From: Arcanobacterium_A hippocoleae
GTDB lineage: Bacteria > Actinomycetota > Actinomycetes > Actinomycetales > Actinomycetaceae
Reading direction: 5' to 3'
Assembly (NCBI RefSeq): GCF_031456295.1
Contig: NZ_JAVDUJ010000001.1
Span: 1,736,001 to 1,800,000 of the forward strand
Length of the DNA stretch: 64,000 nt
Of the stretch, positions 44,865 through 52,916 are shown in pieces (the first letter of the stretch is position 1; the number at the start of each line of letters is the position of its first letter). The notes below the pieces were generated by a model. The model searched no databases, was not told the origin of the DNA, and saw only the letters and a program-made list of their open reading frames with translations. The position numbers and the translations under genes were made by a program.

Positions 44865-46187
44865 ATGCGTCGGCGTGCAATCCAAATGGTGTCATTATCA
44901 GTGGCAGTGGCCGTCATTTTTTTGGGTATTCCGCTGATTATCCTGGGGATTTTGAATATTCAGGGGAGTGCGGAACAGCGTGTAATGGCGCGTACGTCAG
45001 CAATTGCCACAGTGATTTCCCGAAGAGTGGAGCTTGATCAGCCGGTGACGAGTCAAGTACTTGCTGGATACCAGTATTTGAGCGATTCGGAACCGCTTTA
45101 TATTGAATGTCATTTACCCGATGGCGCCGTTGTCGCTGCGGGGAAAAAACCAGTTGATCCAGCAAATACAATTACTGCTACCGATGCTTTACCAGACGGT
45201 GGCGATGTGAAAGTATGGCTTGATGCTGGGAAAATGACGCAGACAATGATTGGCTTTGGATGCTTCGCCACGCTACTTATATTCGCTGCTTTTGGGATTG
45301 GAGTGCTTGTAGCATTACGGCAATCTCGGCGGATCTCAGCTCCTTTGATTTATCTGGCTGCTTCAGCAGAGCAACTTGGTGCAGCGCAGGTGCGTCCAAA
45401 AGTGAAACCGTCAGGGATCGAAGAAATTGATTTAGTAAATCAGGAGCTTGAACGAACTGCGGACAGACTAGCCGGGCGCATCGCGGCAGAGCGGCAATTC
45501 GCGGCAGCAGCAGCGCATCAATTACGTACTCCGCTGACGGCTTTGAGTATGCGGCTGGAAGAAATCCAATACTTGGCTGAAGATCCGCAAATCGCGCGGG
45601 AAGCTGAAATTGGGCTGGAACAAATTGAACGTTTAGGCGGCGTGATCAATGAGCTGATGGCGAATGCGAAAAAGGCCGCTCATGGAAATAATGAAGCACT
45701 GTCAATTGACGATATTTTCCATCAGCAGAAAGATGAATGGGAGCGCACATTTGCGCACGCAGGAAGAAAAATCAAATTCATGATCGAGACGGATGCGATC
45801 GTTCTTGCCACTGCCAGTTCCCTGGCACAAATTTTAGCTACGCTAATTGAAAATTCCTTAAAATATGGAGCTGGTTTGACGAGTGTGCGCGCCACAAAAT
45901 CGGCATCAATGATCGTGATTCGAGTAAAAGATGAAGGGCAGGGGATCTCTGCAGAATTGGCGCCGCTGATTTTTATGCGTGGCGTATCGGCTGGCGGCTC
46001 CAGCGGAATCGGCTTGCCGGTAGCGAAAGAACTCGCAGAGAATATCGGTGGAAGGCTAGAGCTGACGAATCGGGAAGAAGCTGAATTTACCCTCACGATG
46101 CGTTCGATGCCAGCTTCTTTTGATCCATCAAGATTAATGCCACAAGGCGCGGCATACACAGTTGGTGCACGGCGGCATCGGCGTTAA
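44865..46187 (+). CDS. Membrane sensor histidine kinase
   Basis: 440 residues. Two membrane helices (about 8-28 and 126-150) bound a roughly 95-residue extracellular sensor. A HAMP-like linker (residues 152-200) follows, then the dimerisation box with His218 (AHQLRTPL) and ATPase boxes NSLKYGA (N), DEGQGI (G1) and GIGLPVAKELAENIGG (G2). It partners with the adjacent regulator. The signal is unknown. The C-terminus ends in a basic tail. Confidence 0.92.
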   Translation: MRRRAIQMVSLSVAVAVIFLGIPLIILGILNIQGSAEQRVMARTSAIATVISRRVELDQPVTSQVLAGYQYLSDSEPLYIECHLPDGAVVAAGKKPVDPANTITATDALPDGGDVKVWLDAGKMTQTMIGFGCFATLLIFAAFGIGVLVALRQSRRISAPLIYLAASAEQLGAAQVRPKVKPSGIEEIDLVNQELERTADRLAGRIAAERQFAAAAAHQLRTPLTALSMRLEEIQYLAEDPQIAREAEIGLEQIERLGGVINELMANAKKAAHGNNEALSIDDIFHQQKDEWERTFAHAGRKIKFMIETDAIVLATASSLAQILATLIENSLKYGAGLTSVRATKSASMIVIRVKDEGQGISAELAPLIFMRGVSAGGSSGIGLPVAKELAENIGGRLELTNREEAEFTLTMRSMPASFDPSRLMPQGAAYTVGARRHRR

Positions 46188-46285
46188 ATCCGCGAATACT
46201 GAGCAGTAGTGCGGGTATTCAGATCCGAATTTGCTCCGTAAGGGCAGCCGCAGATTAAGGTTTAGGCTACCTGAAACAAGCTAAC

Positions 46286-47635
46286 TTATTCGCTGGCGTG
46301 AATCGTTTCGTATTTATCTGGGCTAAGCGTACCATTGCGGAAATCTTCCCAGAAAGCTGCGAGCAAAGATTGATCAAGTAATACTGCTGAGCCGCCAATA
46401 CCTGCCGCATGATAATTCAGACTGGAAATTGGTGGTGTGCCCGTTACGCCACCTTTGCTTGTGGCATCCTTTAGCGCAAACGCAGACATTCCCACATCCC
46501 AAAGCGAATCCGACTGATCGACAGTGAGAATTTCTGCTCCTGCACCAACCAGCCGTTTTTGCCGTGCTGGATTAAGGAAAGTTTCTTTCGAGACGGCCTT
46601 TGCCAAAATTTTCGAGACTACCTGGCGCTGACGCTTTGCGCGCCCAATATCACCTTGCGGGTCTTGGTAGCGCATACGCGAAAAAGCTAGTGCCGTCTTT
46701 CCATCGACATCGTGGCAGCCTGCCGTCCAAATCAGCCCAGAGTATTGATCTGCGGCATCATGGTCGTAGCAAAGGTTGATCCCACCCACTGCATCAGTAA
46801 GCGCAATTACTCCGTCCATCCCAATTTCGACATAATGGTCGATGGTCAAACCAGAGAGTTGCTCAACCGTTTTGACAAGAAGCGGTGCGCCACCGAGTGC
46901 GAATGCGGCATTGATTTTTTTGCCGCCATGCCCTGGAATTTTGACGTAAGTATCACGCGGGAGAGAGATCAGCGCCGGAGTGCCGCTTTCTGGCAGATGC
47001 AGGAGCATGATCGTATCGGATCGCTTTCCTGATATTTCTTTGGCCTCGGCACCATGCCGTTGATCCGATCCCGCAATCAGATATGTGGTACCAGGAGTAT
47101 CGGGAGCACCAGAGAGTGCTGCGATTTTGTGCATTCGATCAGTACCGTAGTTGTAGAGATGATATCCCCAACCGGCGATGGATATTACGGTAAGCAAGAT
47201 GATCGTGGCAAAGACGGTAAGCGTGAGTTTGATCTTCCGACGAAGATTCCGCGGGCGTAAAACTTCAGCTGCTGCAGCGTCTGAAGGCGAACTCAATACT
47301 TGGTGATGGTTTTCTGCAGTCGCAGCTGTTTGCTGTGGTAAGAAAATCGGGGCAGCTGGAATCTGCGCGGATGCGTCGGGGTTTGCGCTGTGTGAATGCT
47401 TCCTTGAGTGGTGTGAATCAGCGGATATGGCGGAGTGCGAAGTATTTTGCGCGCTTGGGCGAAAGACGGGCGGCATTGCAGATTTGCTGGATTTTAATTC
47501 GCTTTGCTGCTGATTTAGGGTGCCGGAATGTGATGCTGGCAGCGGACCTTTCCCCACGCGTTTCGCGCCATTGGCATTCGGGCGTGGGGTGTGGTGCTTT
47601 GGTGCATAAGATGGAATTGGTGATTCGTGATCCAT
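46286..47635 (-). CDS. LytR-CpsA-Psr (LCP) family wall ligase 1
   Basis: 449 residues from the ATG at 47635 (MDHESPIPSY), which is 20 bp after the end of the upstream LCP gene; a longer frame would overlap that gene by 80 bp. Long disordered N-terminus, one membrane helix (about 135-158), then the LCP domain: AGSDQR, KRSDTIMLLHLP, SLPRDTYVKIP, AFALGGAPLLVKTVEQLSG, DAVGGINLCYD and FSRMRYQDPQGDIGRAKRQRQVV, with the acidic and arginine residues that bind polyprenyl-phosphate. It attaches glycopolymers to peptidoglycan outside the membrane. Confidence 0.88.
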   Translation of the reverse strand: MDHESPIPSYAPKHHTPRPNANGAKRVGKGPLPASHSGTLNQQQSELKSSKSAMPPVFRPSAQNTSHSAISADSHHSRKHSHSANPDASAQIPAAPIFLPQQTAATAENHHQVLSSPSDAAAAEVLRPRNLRRKIKLTLTVFATIILLTVISIAGWGYHLYNYGTDRMHKIAALSGAPDTPGTTYLIAGSDQRHGAEAKEISGKRSDTIMLLHLPESGTPALISLPRDTYVKIPGHGGKKINAAFALGGAPLLVKTVEQLSGLTIDHYVEIGMDGVIALTDAVGGINLCYDHDAADQYSGLIWTAGCHDVDGKTALAFSRMRYQDPQGDIGRAKRQRQVVSKILAKAVSKETFLNPARQKRLVGAGAEILTVDQSDSLWDVGMSAFALKDATSKGGVTGTPPISSLNYHAAGIGGSAVLLDQSLLAAFWEDFRNGTLSPDKYETIHASE

Positions 47636-47654
47636 ATTTATCTGCTTGCTCTTC

Positions 47655-48929
47655 TCAATTTTGGGCAGAGGAGCCGGCTGGGCTACTTGAAGTATTGGAA
47701 TTAGTTTTTGGATTGCCTGAATTCTGATCTGCACCTGGAGCAGCAGGACGCGAATTATTTGATTCAGGGGTCTGCGGATCCGGATTTGGGTTTACCGTTA
47801 CTTTATCTTCAAAGGGATTCTTTGGGAGCAATGCAGAATCTGGAATTTTTGTGTCGGTACGTAAAGCTTCCCACACTTGTTCAGCCTGGGGTAACGGGCG
47901 GACACGGTTGCGATCAACTGCATCAGTCGTATAAGGCATCGTCACAAAATTGATATTCTGTGAGCTCAGATTGCGCAGTGAGTACATTAATCCAGCAAGC
48001 CAGTCAATATTCCCTAATCCAGCAGAAGTATCAAGATTCTTGGTGACGCTGGAGACGAGTTGGTAGAGCTGTGGAATGCTGGTGAAGATATTTAAGCTGA
48101 AAATTTTATCAGCAATTTTGCTGACCAATTCTTGTTGCCTTCCGATGCGGGAAAGATCTGAACCATCACCCACAGAATAACGCGCCCGCGCAAAGCCAAG
48201 TGCCTGATCGCCATCGAGCGTATGGCAGCCAGCTGAAATTTCAAGCGCAGCTTTTGGATCGCGGATATTCCGGTTGAAACACATTTCTACGCCGCCAATA
48301 GTGTTGACCACGTCGCGGAAAGAATTGAAGTTTACTACTACGAAACCATCAATGAGCACTCCGGAAAGTTGCTCGACCGTCTGCAGGGTACAAGTTGCTG
48401 CTGCAGAAACATCGCCGGTACTGCCGCCAATGGTAAATGCGGAATTAAACATTGTGTCGGATTTAGCGTTTGTGCGCTTCCCGTTTGGTAGTGCGCAGGA
48501 CGGGATATCAACGAGCGTATCGCGGGGGATTGAGACGACATCTACGCGGGTACGATCTGCTGATATGTGCACGAGCATCGTGGTATCCGAGCGCATCCCA
48601 GTAATATGAGAGTTTTCGTAACCGGCTAGTCCGGTACGTGTATCCGAGCCGAGAATGAGGATATTTAATGGCTGCCCAGCTTTTTGATCAAGTGGGATAG
48701 CAGGCTCAGGACGCTTGGTAGTGAACAGATCGCTGATATCGTGCTGTTTGATACTATTTTGCAGCTTATAGTATGCGGTGGCGAAAGCGGAGCTGAAAAA
48801 GAGAAAAACGGCAAGTAATGCAGCGAGCAGCACACGCCAAATCGAATGCCAGGCTGATTTTGTGCGCTGATGCATTGCAGCCGTGGCATGTGGAGTGGGC
48901 TTCAGCCCTGATTCAGAAGTCTTGCTCAT
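47655..48929 (-). CDS. LytR-CpsA-Psr (LCP) family wall ligase 2
   Basis: 424 residues. A cytoplasmic lead with one membrane helix (about 30-53), then the LCP domain: LILGSDTRTG, MRSDTTMLVHIS, SIPRDTLVDIPSC, AFTIGGS, INTIGGVEMCFNR-like segment and FARARYSVGDGSDLSRIGRQQELV. Residues 370-424 are Asn/Pro/Ser-rich. The same role as the downstream LCP gene, with which it probably forms an operon. Paired LCPs usually serve different polymers or back each other up. Confidence 0.88.
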   Translation of the reverse strand: MSKTSESGLKPTPHATAAMHQRTKSAWHSIWRVLLAALLAVFLFFSSAFATAYYKLQNSIKQHDISDLFTTKRPEPAIPLDQKAGQPLNILILGSDTRTGLAGYENSHITGMRSDTTMLVHISADRTRVDVVSIPRDTLVDIPSCALPNGKRTNAKSDTMFNSAFTIGGSTGDVSAAATCTLQTVEQLSGVLIDGFVVVNFNSFRDVVNTIGGVEMCFNRNIRDPKAALEISAGCHTLDGDQALGFARARYSVGDGSDLSRIGRQQELVSKIADKIFSLNIFTSIPQLYQLVSSVTKNLDTSAGLGNIDWLAGLMYSLRNLSSQNINFVTMPYTTDAVDRNRVRPLPQAEQVWEALRTDTKIPDSALLPKNPFEDKVTVNPNPDPQTPESNNSRPAAPGADQNSGNPKTNSNTSSSPAGSSAQN

Positions 48930-49208
48930 TTATCAAGGTCCGTTTCTGTTTCGGTTTTCGGCAAATCTTCGGAAGCGGATCAATGCTTGATACGCATTGT
49001 GCTTTTGTAAATGAATATCAAGTGAAAGATTCGGCTTCGGATACTGCTTCAAAATTATAAATCAGTTTTGGTACATTATTGGGGAAGTTATCATAGATCA
49101 GCGTGCGGCGAAACTATCTGAATTTGGGCTTGCAGGATTAGAGTGTCAAAGCTTCCGGGAGATTTAGGTTGATCAGTGTGTTTTCTCCGCCTCATTGTGA
49201 ATTCGTCT

Positions 49209-51254
49209 TTAATGAGAGTTTTCGGAGCTGAAACTGTTGAGCGCACGTGCGATTTCATTTGCATAGTAGCGGGCTGCGTTTTCTCCAGGGTGGATTTTAT
49301 CGCCAGCAAATTCTGCAAGATGATTTGGTGCGATTGCTGCCCAATCTGCGACTGCAATTTCCTGTGGGTGTTCTGTTGCAGCTTGTTTAATATGTTCATT
49401 GGCGATTGGCACCCAGGTAGCGTATTTGGGAGCAAAACCCGTCACAAATACGAATTTATGCGCTGCACCAGCAATTTGGAGCAGTTCATCAATAGTTTCC
49501 GGTTTGATGATGGCATTTGTTGCCAGGGAAATTACCACGTATTTACGCAAATTCCCGGCTGCTTTCAGATTCCGCAAAATTTTTGGGGCAACAGCGGCAG
49601 AACGTGAAACACTTGCGTCAATCTGTGCGCCTGGAAATTGTGCAAGAATTGCCGGAGCAGATGCAAGCGTGACGGAATCGCCAATTATCGTCACGTCATT
49701 TCCAGAAACTCTCGGTTGTACACCAAGTTCGCCAATTGGCGGATCCGTGGGAACGTGCTGCGGCGGTGCAGATTTAGCTTTTGGTTTTTCTGGTGTTGCC
49801 GGTGTTGCCGGTTTCTGCTCTGCCTGTGAAGTGGGGGCGGAAGGGGATTTCTTCTCAGCATCTTGGTTTGCTGATTTTTGGGCATTTAAGTGAGCTGCGC
49901 CTTTCGCTACGATTTCCTGTGCGCTAGTGGTATTGCTTGCTGTAGCGGCGCCAAAGAAAGCAATACTGGTGAGCAAAGTAGCAAAAACAGATATCGTCAC
50001 AAATATTTTGTGTGAAAATGCTAGGCGTTCTTTACACCAGCCAAGAAAAGTTTTTTTGCGGATCGGTTGTTCAATAAAACGGTAAGAGATATCTGCCAGG
50101 AGCACAGATAACGGAATCACGATCAGCGCGAGTGTCGTACGGCTGATGGGTAAGGTGTAGATGCCAATTACTAGGAGTGGCCAATGCCAAAGATAAATAC
50201 CGTAAGAGCGTACGCCGAGCCAAGTGAAGGGGGTACTTTGCAGGATCATCCCAATCAGGAGGCTTGGCTGCGCAGTATTATCAGGCAAAATTCCGCGGAT
50301 GATCAGCATCGTCAGGAGCGCAGCGAGCACCATGCCCCAGGGGTAGAACCAGGTATCATCAGGAGCGAAAGCAACCAGGATCAGAAGTGCCAGGAGCGCT
50401 CCAAGTGAAATCCATCCCCAATAGGTCTTTGCTGTTTTTCTGGGACACACCATTATTTCTGGGAGCGCAAGCGCGAGCGAAGTGCCAATCATCAATCCAA
50501 ATAGGTGTGAATCTGTGCCGACGTATGCGCGGGTTGGATTTGCTGCGGGGAAAAATAGTAATAGCTGGTACCATACAGCGCTGATTATTGCGATTCCCGC
50601 AGCTAAACCGAAGCGCGTTTTCAAATCTTTCACAAAACGCACGATTGCCCATAAGCAAAGCGGCCAGAAAATATAGAACTGTAGTTCGATCGCTAATGAC
50701 CAGAGATTAGTAAGCAGGATCGGATTTGTAGCATCGAAATATGATGAACTATGTGCAATCGTGAACCAGTTGTAGGTGCCGCTGAAAGCTCCGGAAATTT
50801 GCCAAAGTAAGCCGGTTGTTGCGTCTGTGCTTGATTTTGGACCGAGAGCTGCAAGTATTGTGGCAAATGCGGCGGTAACTATCGTAGTGAAGATCACTGC
50901 TGGCATGATTCGTCGCAGACGGCGCATCCAGAAGGAGCAGATTTTTACTTTTCCGTGAATTGCAGCTTCACGCAAAAGCAGAGAAGTAATTAAAAAACCT
51001 GAGATAACGAAAAATACGTCAACTCCAATGAAACCTACCGCGAATGTTTCTGGAAACATATGATAAAGCACTACAAAGATCATCGCGATTGCCCGCAAAC
51101 CGTCCAAACCGATGATTTTTGGACGAGCAACGGATTTCTGTCCGCTCTTTTCCGCAGTTGGCGTGGAAAAGAGCGGATTAGTGAAAACGTTTGAAAGATT
51201 CGTGGAGCCAGATTCTCTCGATTTTGCTGTAAAAACTTCGCTTAGCTGAGCCAT
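49209..51254 (-). CDS. OatA-like acyltransferase with C-terminal SGNH domain
   Basis: 681 residues. N-terminal acyltransferase-3 membrane domain (about 45-430) with GLDGLRAIAMIFVVLYHM, GFIGVDVFFVISGFLIT and FWMRRLRRIMP, ten helices. An Ala/Pro/Lys-rich linker (about 455-505) leads to an extracellular SGNH domain (about 510-680) with Ser in IIGDSVTLAS and the Asp-x-x-His pair in DKIHPGENAARYYA. In OatA the membrane part passes acetyl across the membrane and the SGNH part acetylates peptidoglycan, giving lysozyme resistance. Other glycan targets are possible. Confidence 0.85.
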   Translation of the reverse strand: MAQLSEVFTAKSRESGSTNLSNVFTNPLFSTPTAEKSGQKSVARPKIIGLDGLRAIAMIFVVLYHMFPETFAVGFIGVDVFFVISGFLITSLLLREAAIHGKVKICSFWMRRLRRIMPAVIFTTIVTAAFATILAALGPKSSTDATTGLLWQISGAFSGTYNWFTIAHSSSYFDATNPILLTNLWSLAIELQFYIFWPLCLWAIVRFVKDLKTRFGLAAGIAIISAVWYQLLLFFPAANPTRAYVGTDSHLFGLMIGTSLALALPEIMVCPRKTAKTYWGWISLGALLALLILVAFAPDDTWFYPWGMVLAALLTMLIIRGILPDNTAQPSLLIGMILQSTPFTWLGVRSYGIYLWHWPLLVIGIYTLPISRTTLALIVIPLSVLLADISYRFIEQPIRKKTFLGWCKERLAFSHKIFVTISVFATLLTSIAFFGAATASNTTSAQEIVAKGAAHLNAQKSANQDAEKKSPSAPTSQAEQKPATPATPEKPKAKSAPPQHVPTDPPIGELGVQPRVSGNDVTIIGDSVTLASAPAILAQFPGAQIDASVSRSAAVAPKILRNLKAAGNLRKYVVISLATNAIIKPETIDELLQIAGAAHKFVFVTGFAPKYATWVPIANEHIKQAATEHPQEIAVADWAAIAPNHLAEFAGDKIHPGENAARYYANEIARALNSFSSENSH

Positions 51255-51409
51255 GAACTTTGCCTCGGTATTTTGCCTTATTTTTACTTGCGCAATGATA
51301 ATTACAGTGCAAGTTTGTGTCCGTTTTTCAGACTAACACTCGGCAAATAGGGGCAGCTCATACCGGAGTCTGAAAGCTGCGCAAAGTTAGATTGCGATTT
51401 CGTAACGCT

Positions 51410-52132
51410 TTAGATCACTTCGATTTCAGTGATGTGCCAGCGTCCTTTCCATACCTCAAAACGGAGAGCAGCTGCGCGCACTTTTCTTCCGTCGTAAAGT
51501 ACTACGCCGGCTTCTGCCGCATTAGGGGTGGGCTGGAAAATCCGGACTCGACGTATTTTTGGGGCAGTGCACTTTGCTGCTCCGCCAGCTAGTTCCATGC
51601 CAAGCCGTGACCTGCGTACCAGTGCCTGGTATGCAGGTGGAGTCATCCAAGTTTGGAGATGCTTTGCTGGGCGATGACCATTGAGCACATCAATAATGTG
51701 CAACACAATTGTGCCAATAAAACGTTTTTCTGGTGGCGCGATCCGCACGATTTGCATCGTTTCGTGATCATTTTGCGAAGTTTGATGATATTTCCAGTCA
51801 TTGCGGTGATTGTAATGAAAACTGGTACGGTCAAAACGTGTTTCTGGAATATCGTTATTGGTCAGTGGGTTGACTGTAAAATTTGGCGAAAGATGTAAGT
51901 TTTTACATTGGTTTTGAGTGCTGACATGATTTGAGATGAAGGTGCGTGGCGGCTTTCGCAGATACGTTACTTTGCCAATTTTGTGGAGCTTCTTTAGCTC
52001 TGGTGTATTTTCGTGTTGGAATGCCGGAGGCGGATTTGTGACCTGTTTTTCTTCACGCATGGTGTTACGGTTTGGAACTACTGTTGGGTTTAGTGAGCCT
52101 GCATTTATTGCATCGGGATCGGATTTTACCAT
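51410..52132 (-). CDS. Rv3235-family protein
   Basis: 240 residues from the ATG at 52132 (MVKSDPDAINAG), chosen for the AAGG 6 nt upstream; the frame extends another 57 codons, across a strong hairpin. The N-terminal 130 residues are basic and low-complexity. The conserved C-terminus (FIGTIVLHIIDVLNGHRPAKHLQTWMTPPAYQALVRR, split here; VRIFQP; ALRFEVWKGRWHITEIEVI, residues about 140-240) matches the actinobacterial Rv3235/DUF6459 family of unknown function. Divergent from the DUF6912 gene, a common pairing. Confidence 0.8.
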   Translation of the reverse strand: MVKSDPDAINAGSLNPTVVPNRNTMREEKQVTNPPPAFQHENTPELKKLHKIGKVTYLRKPPRTFISNHVSTQNQCKNLHLSPNFTVNPLTNNDIPETRFDRTSFHYNHRNDWKYHQTSQNDHETMQIVRIAPPEKRFIGTIVLHIIDVLNGHRPAKHLQTWMTPPAYQALVRRSRLGMELAGGAAKCTAPKIRRVRIFQPTPNAAEAGVVLYDGRKVRAAALRFEVWKGRWHITEIEVI

Positions 52133-52434
52133 GATAAGCCTTAGAATCGTGGCGCGTGTATGCCGGTGAGTGGATGCTGCCTGCCTATTTCGGCGGGCAG
52201 CTGCGGGGATGGAAGCTTTCGCAGTTTTGCGGCTGCGAAAGCTTGCGGTGATAGGCGATGAGCAAGAAAGCGTATTGTCTGTAAATTTTGCGTTAAGAAT
52301 CAATTACTTTAAGAAGTTGATGAAAGTATAGAGAGACGTTTTTCACTTTTGCTACTGGTTATTTCCAGCTTTTGAGTAATGTTTTGTGCCCTGGCATGGG
52401 TGCTTTGGGTATCTTTTTCGTTTAGCATAGGGAT
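52133..52434. promoter_or_regulatory. Divergent region with a 12-bp hairpin and a leaderless -10 box
   Basis: 302 bp between divergent genes. It holds a perfect hairpin (see 52213-52244) and TAGCAT at 52423-52428, which ends 6 nt before the DUF6912 ATG and so suggests a leaderless transcript for that gene. No clear promoter for the minus-strand gene. Confidence 0.45.
52213..52244. repeat. 12-bp perfect hairpin upstream of the Rv3235-family gene
   Basis: AAGCTTTCGCAG (52213-52224) and CTGCGAAAGCTT (52233-52244) are exact complements around an 8-base loop. There is no T-run on either side, so it is not a plain terminator. In the minus-strand gene's probable 5' leader it could be a regulatory RNA hairpin; as DNA it could bind a dimeric regulator. 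Confidence 0.6.
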
Positions 52435-52899
52435 ATGCGGATATTTGTGCCTCTGGAAGTTAGTGATTTACAAAGCGAAGAGATTTCGCCTCGTCTTGTG
52501 CATTATGTAAGTGAAAAACTAGCTGCTGTTTTCCCTGATGCTGATGCAGAAGGGTTAGAGTATGTAGCTACGCTTGCAGCAGCTGATGATTCTTTGCGGA
52601 AGATGAGTGCGGATGGTGCAAAGGGTTTTCGCCGGATCGTAGGGGTGGCAGAAGTAAAAAATTCCATGCTTGCTGATGCTGAGCATGATGCAGCTTTGCT
52701 TGAGTCTGGGATTTATCTTGTGCAGCCGTTTAATGTGAACGAATTTGAGTCATTTTTAGTGGATGAGCCGGGAAATATTGATTTGGTGCGGCGGGCAGTT
52801 GATGGTGATGAAGCTGCGTTCCTGGAAACTGAAGAGATCGAATTGCTTTGGTATGACGCGGTTGAGCGCTCGGCATTATCCCGTGAGCTGTTGCGCTGA
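52435..52899 (+). CDS. DUF6912-family protein
   Basis: 154 residues, acidic. It starts MRIFVPLEVSDL, has a mid-block RRIVGVAEVKNSML and ends EIELLWYDAVERSALSREL, the pattern of a small actinobacterial family found beside Rv3235-type genes. No catalytic motif or membrane segment. Function unknown. The 3' end nearly meets the convergent sbcC gene (17-bp gap). Confidence 0.75.
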   Translation: MRIFVPLEVSDLQSEEISPRLVHYVSEKLAAVFPDADAEGLEYVATLAAADDSLRKMSADGAKGFRRIVGVAEVKNSMLADAEHDAALLESGIYLVQPFNVNEFESFLVDEPGNIDLVRRAVDGDEAAFLETEEIELLWYDAVERSALSRELLR

Positions 52900-52916
52900 T
52901 TTTTACTTTGCAGTTA

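Noticed and set aside
47636..47734. Longer N-terminus for the first LCP gene, overlapping the second by 80 bp
   Set aside because: No conserved residues or ribosome site in the extra part; ATG at 47635 gives a 20-bp gap.
49399..49893. 164-codon plus-strand frame opposite the OatA-like SGNH domain
   Set aside because: Antisense shadow; the minus-strand frame has clear catalytic motifs.
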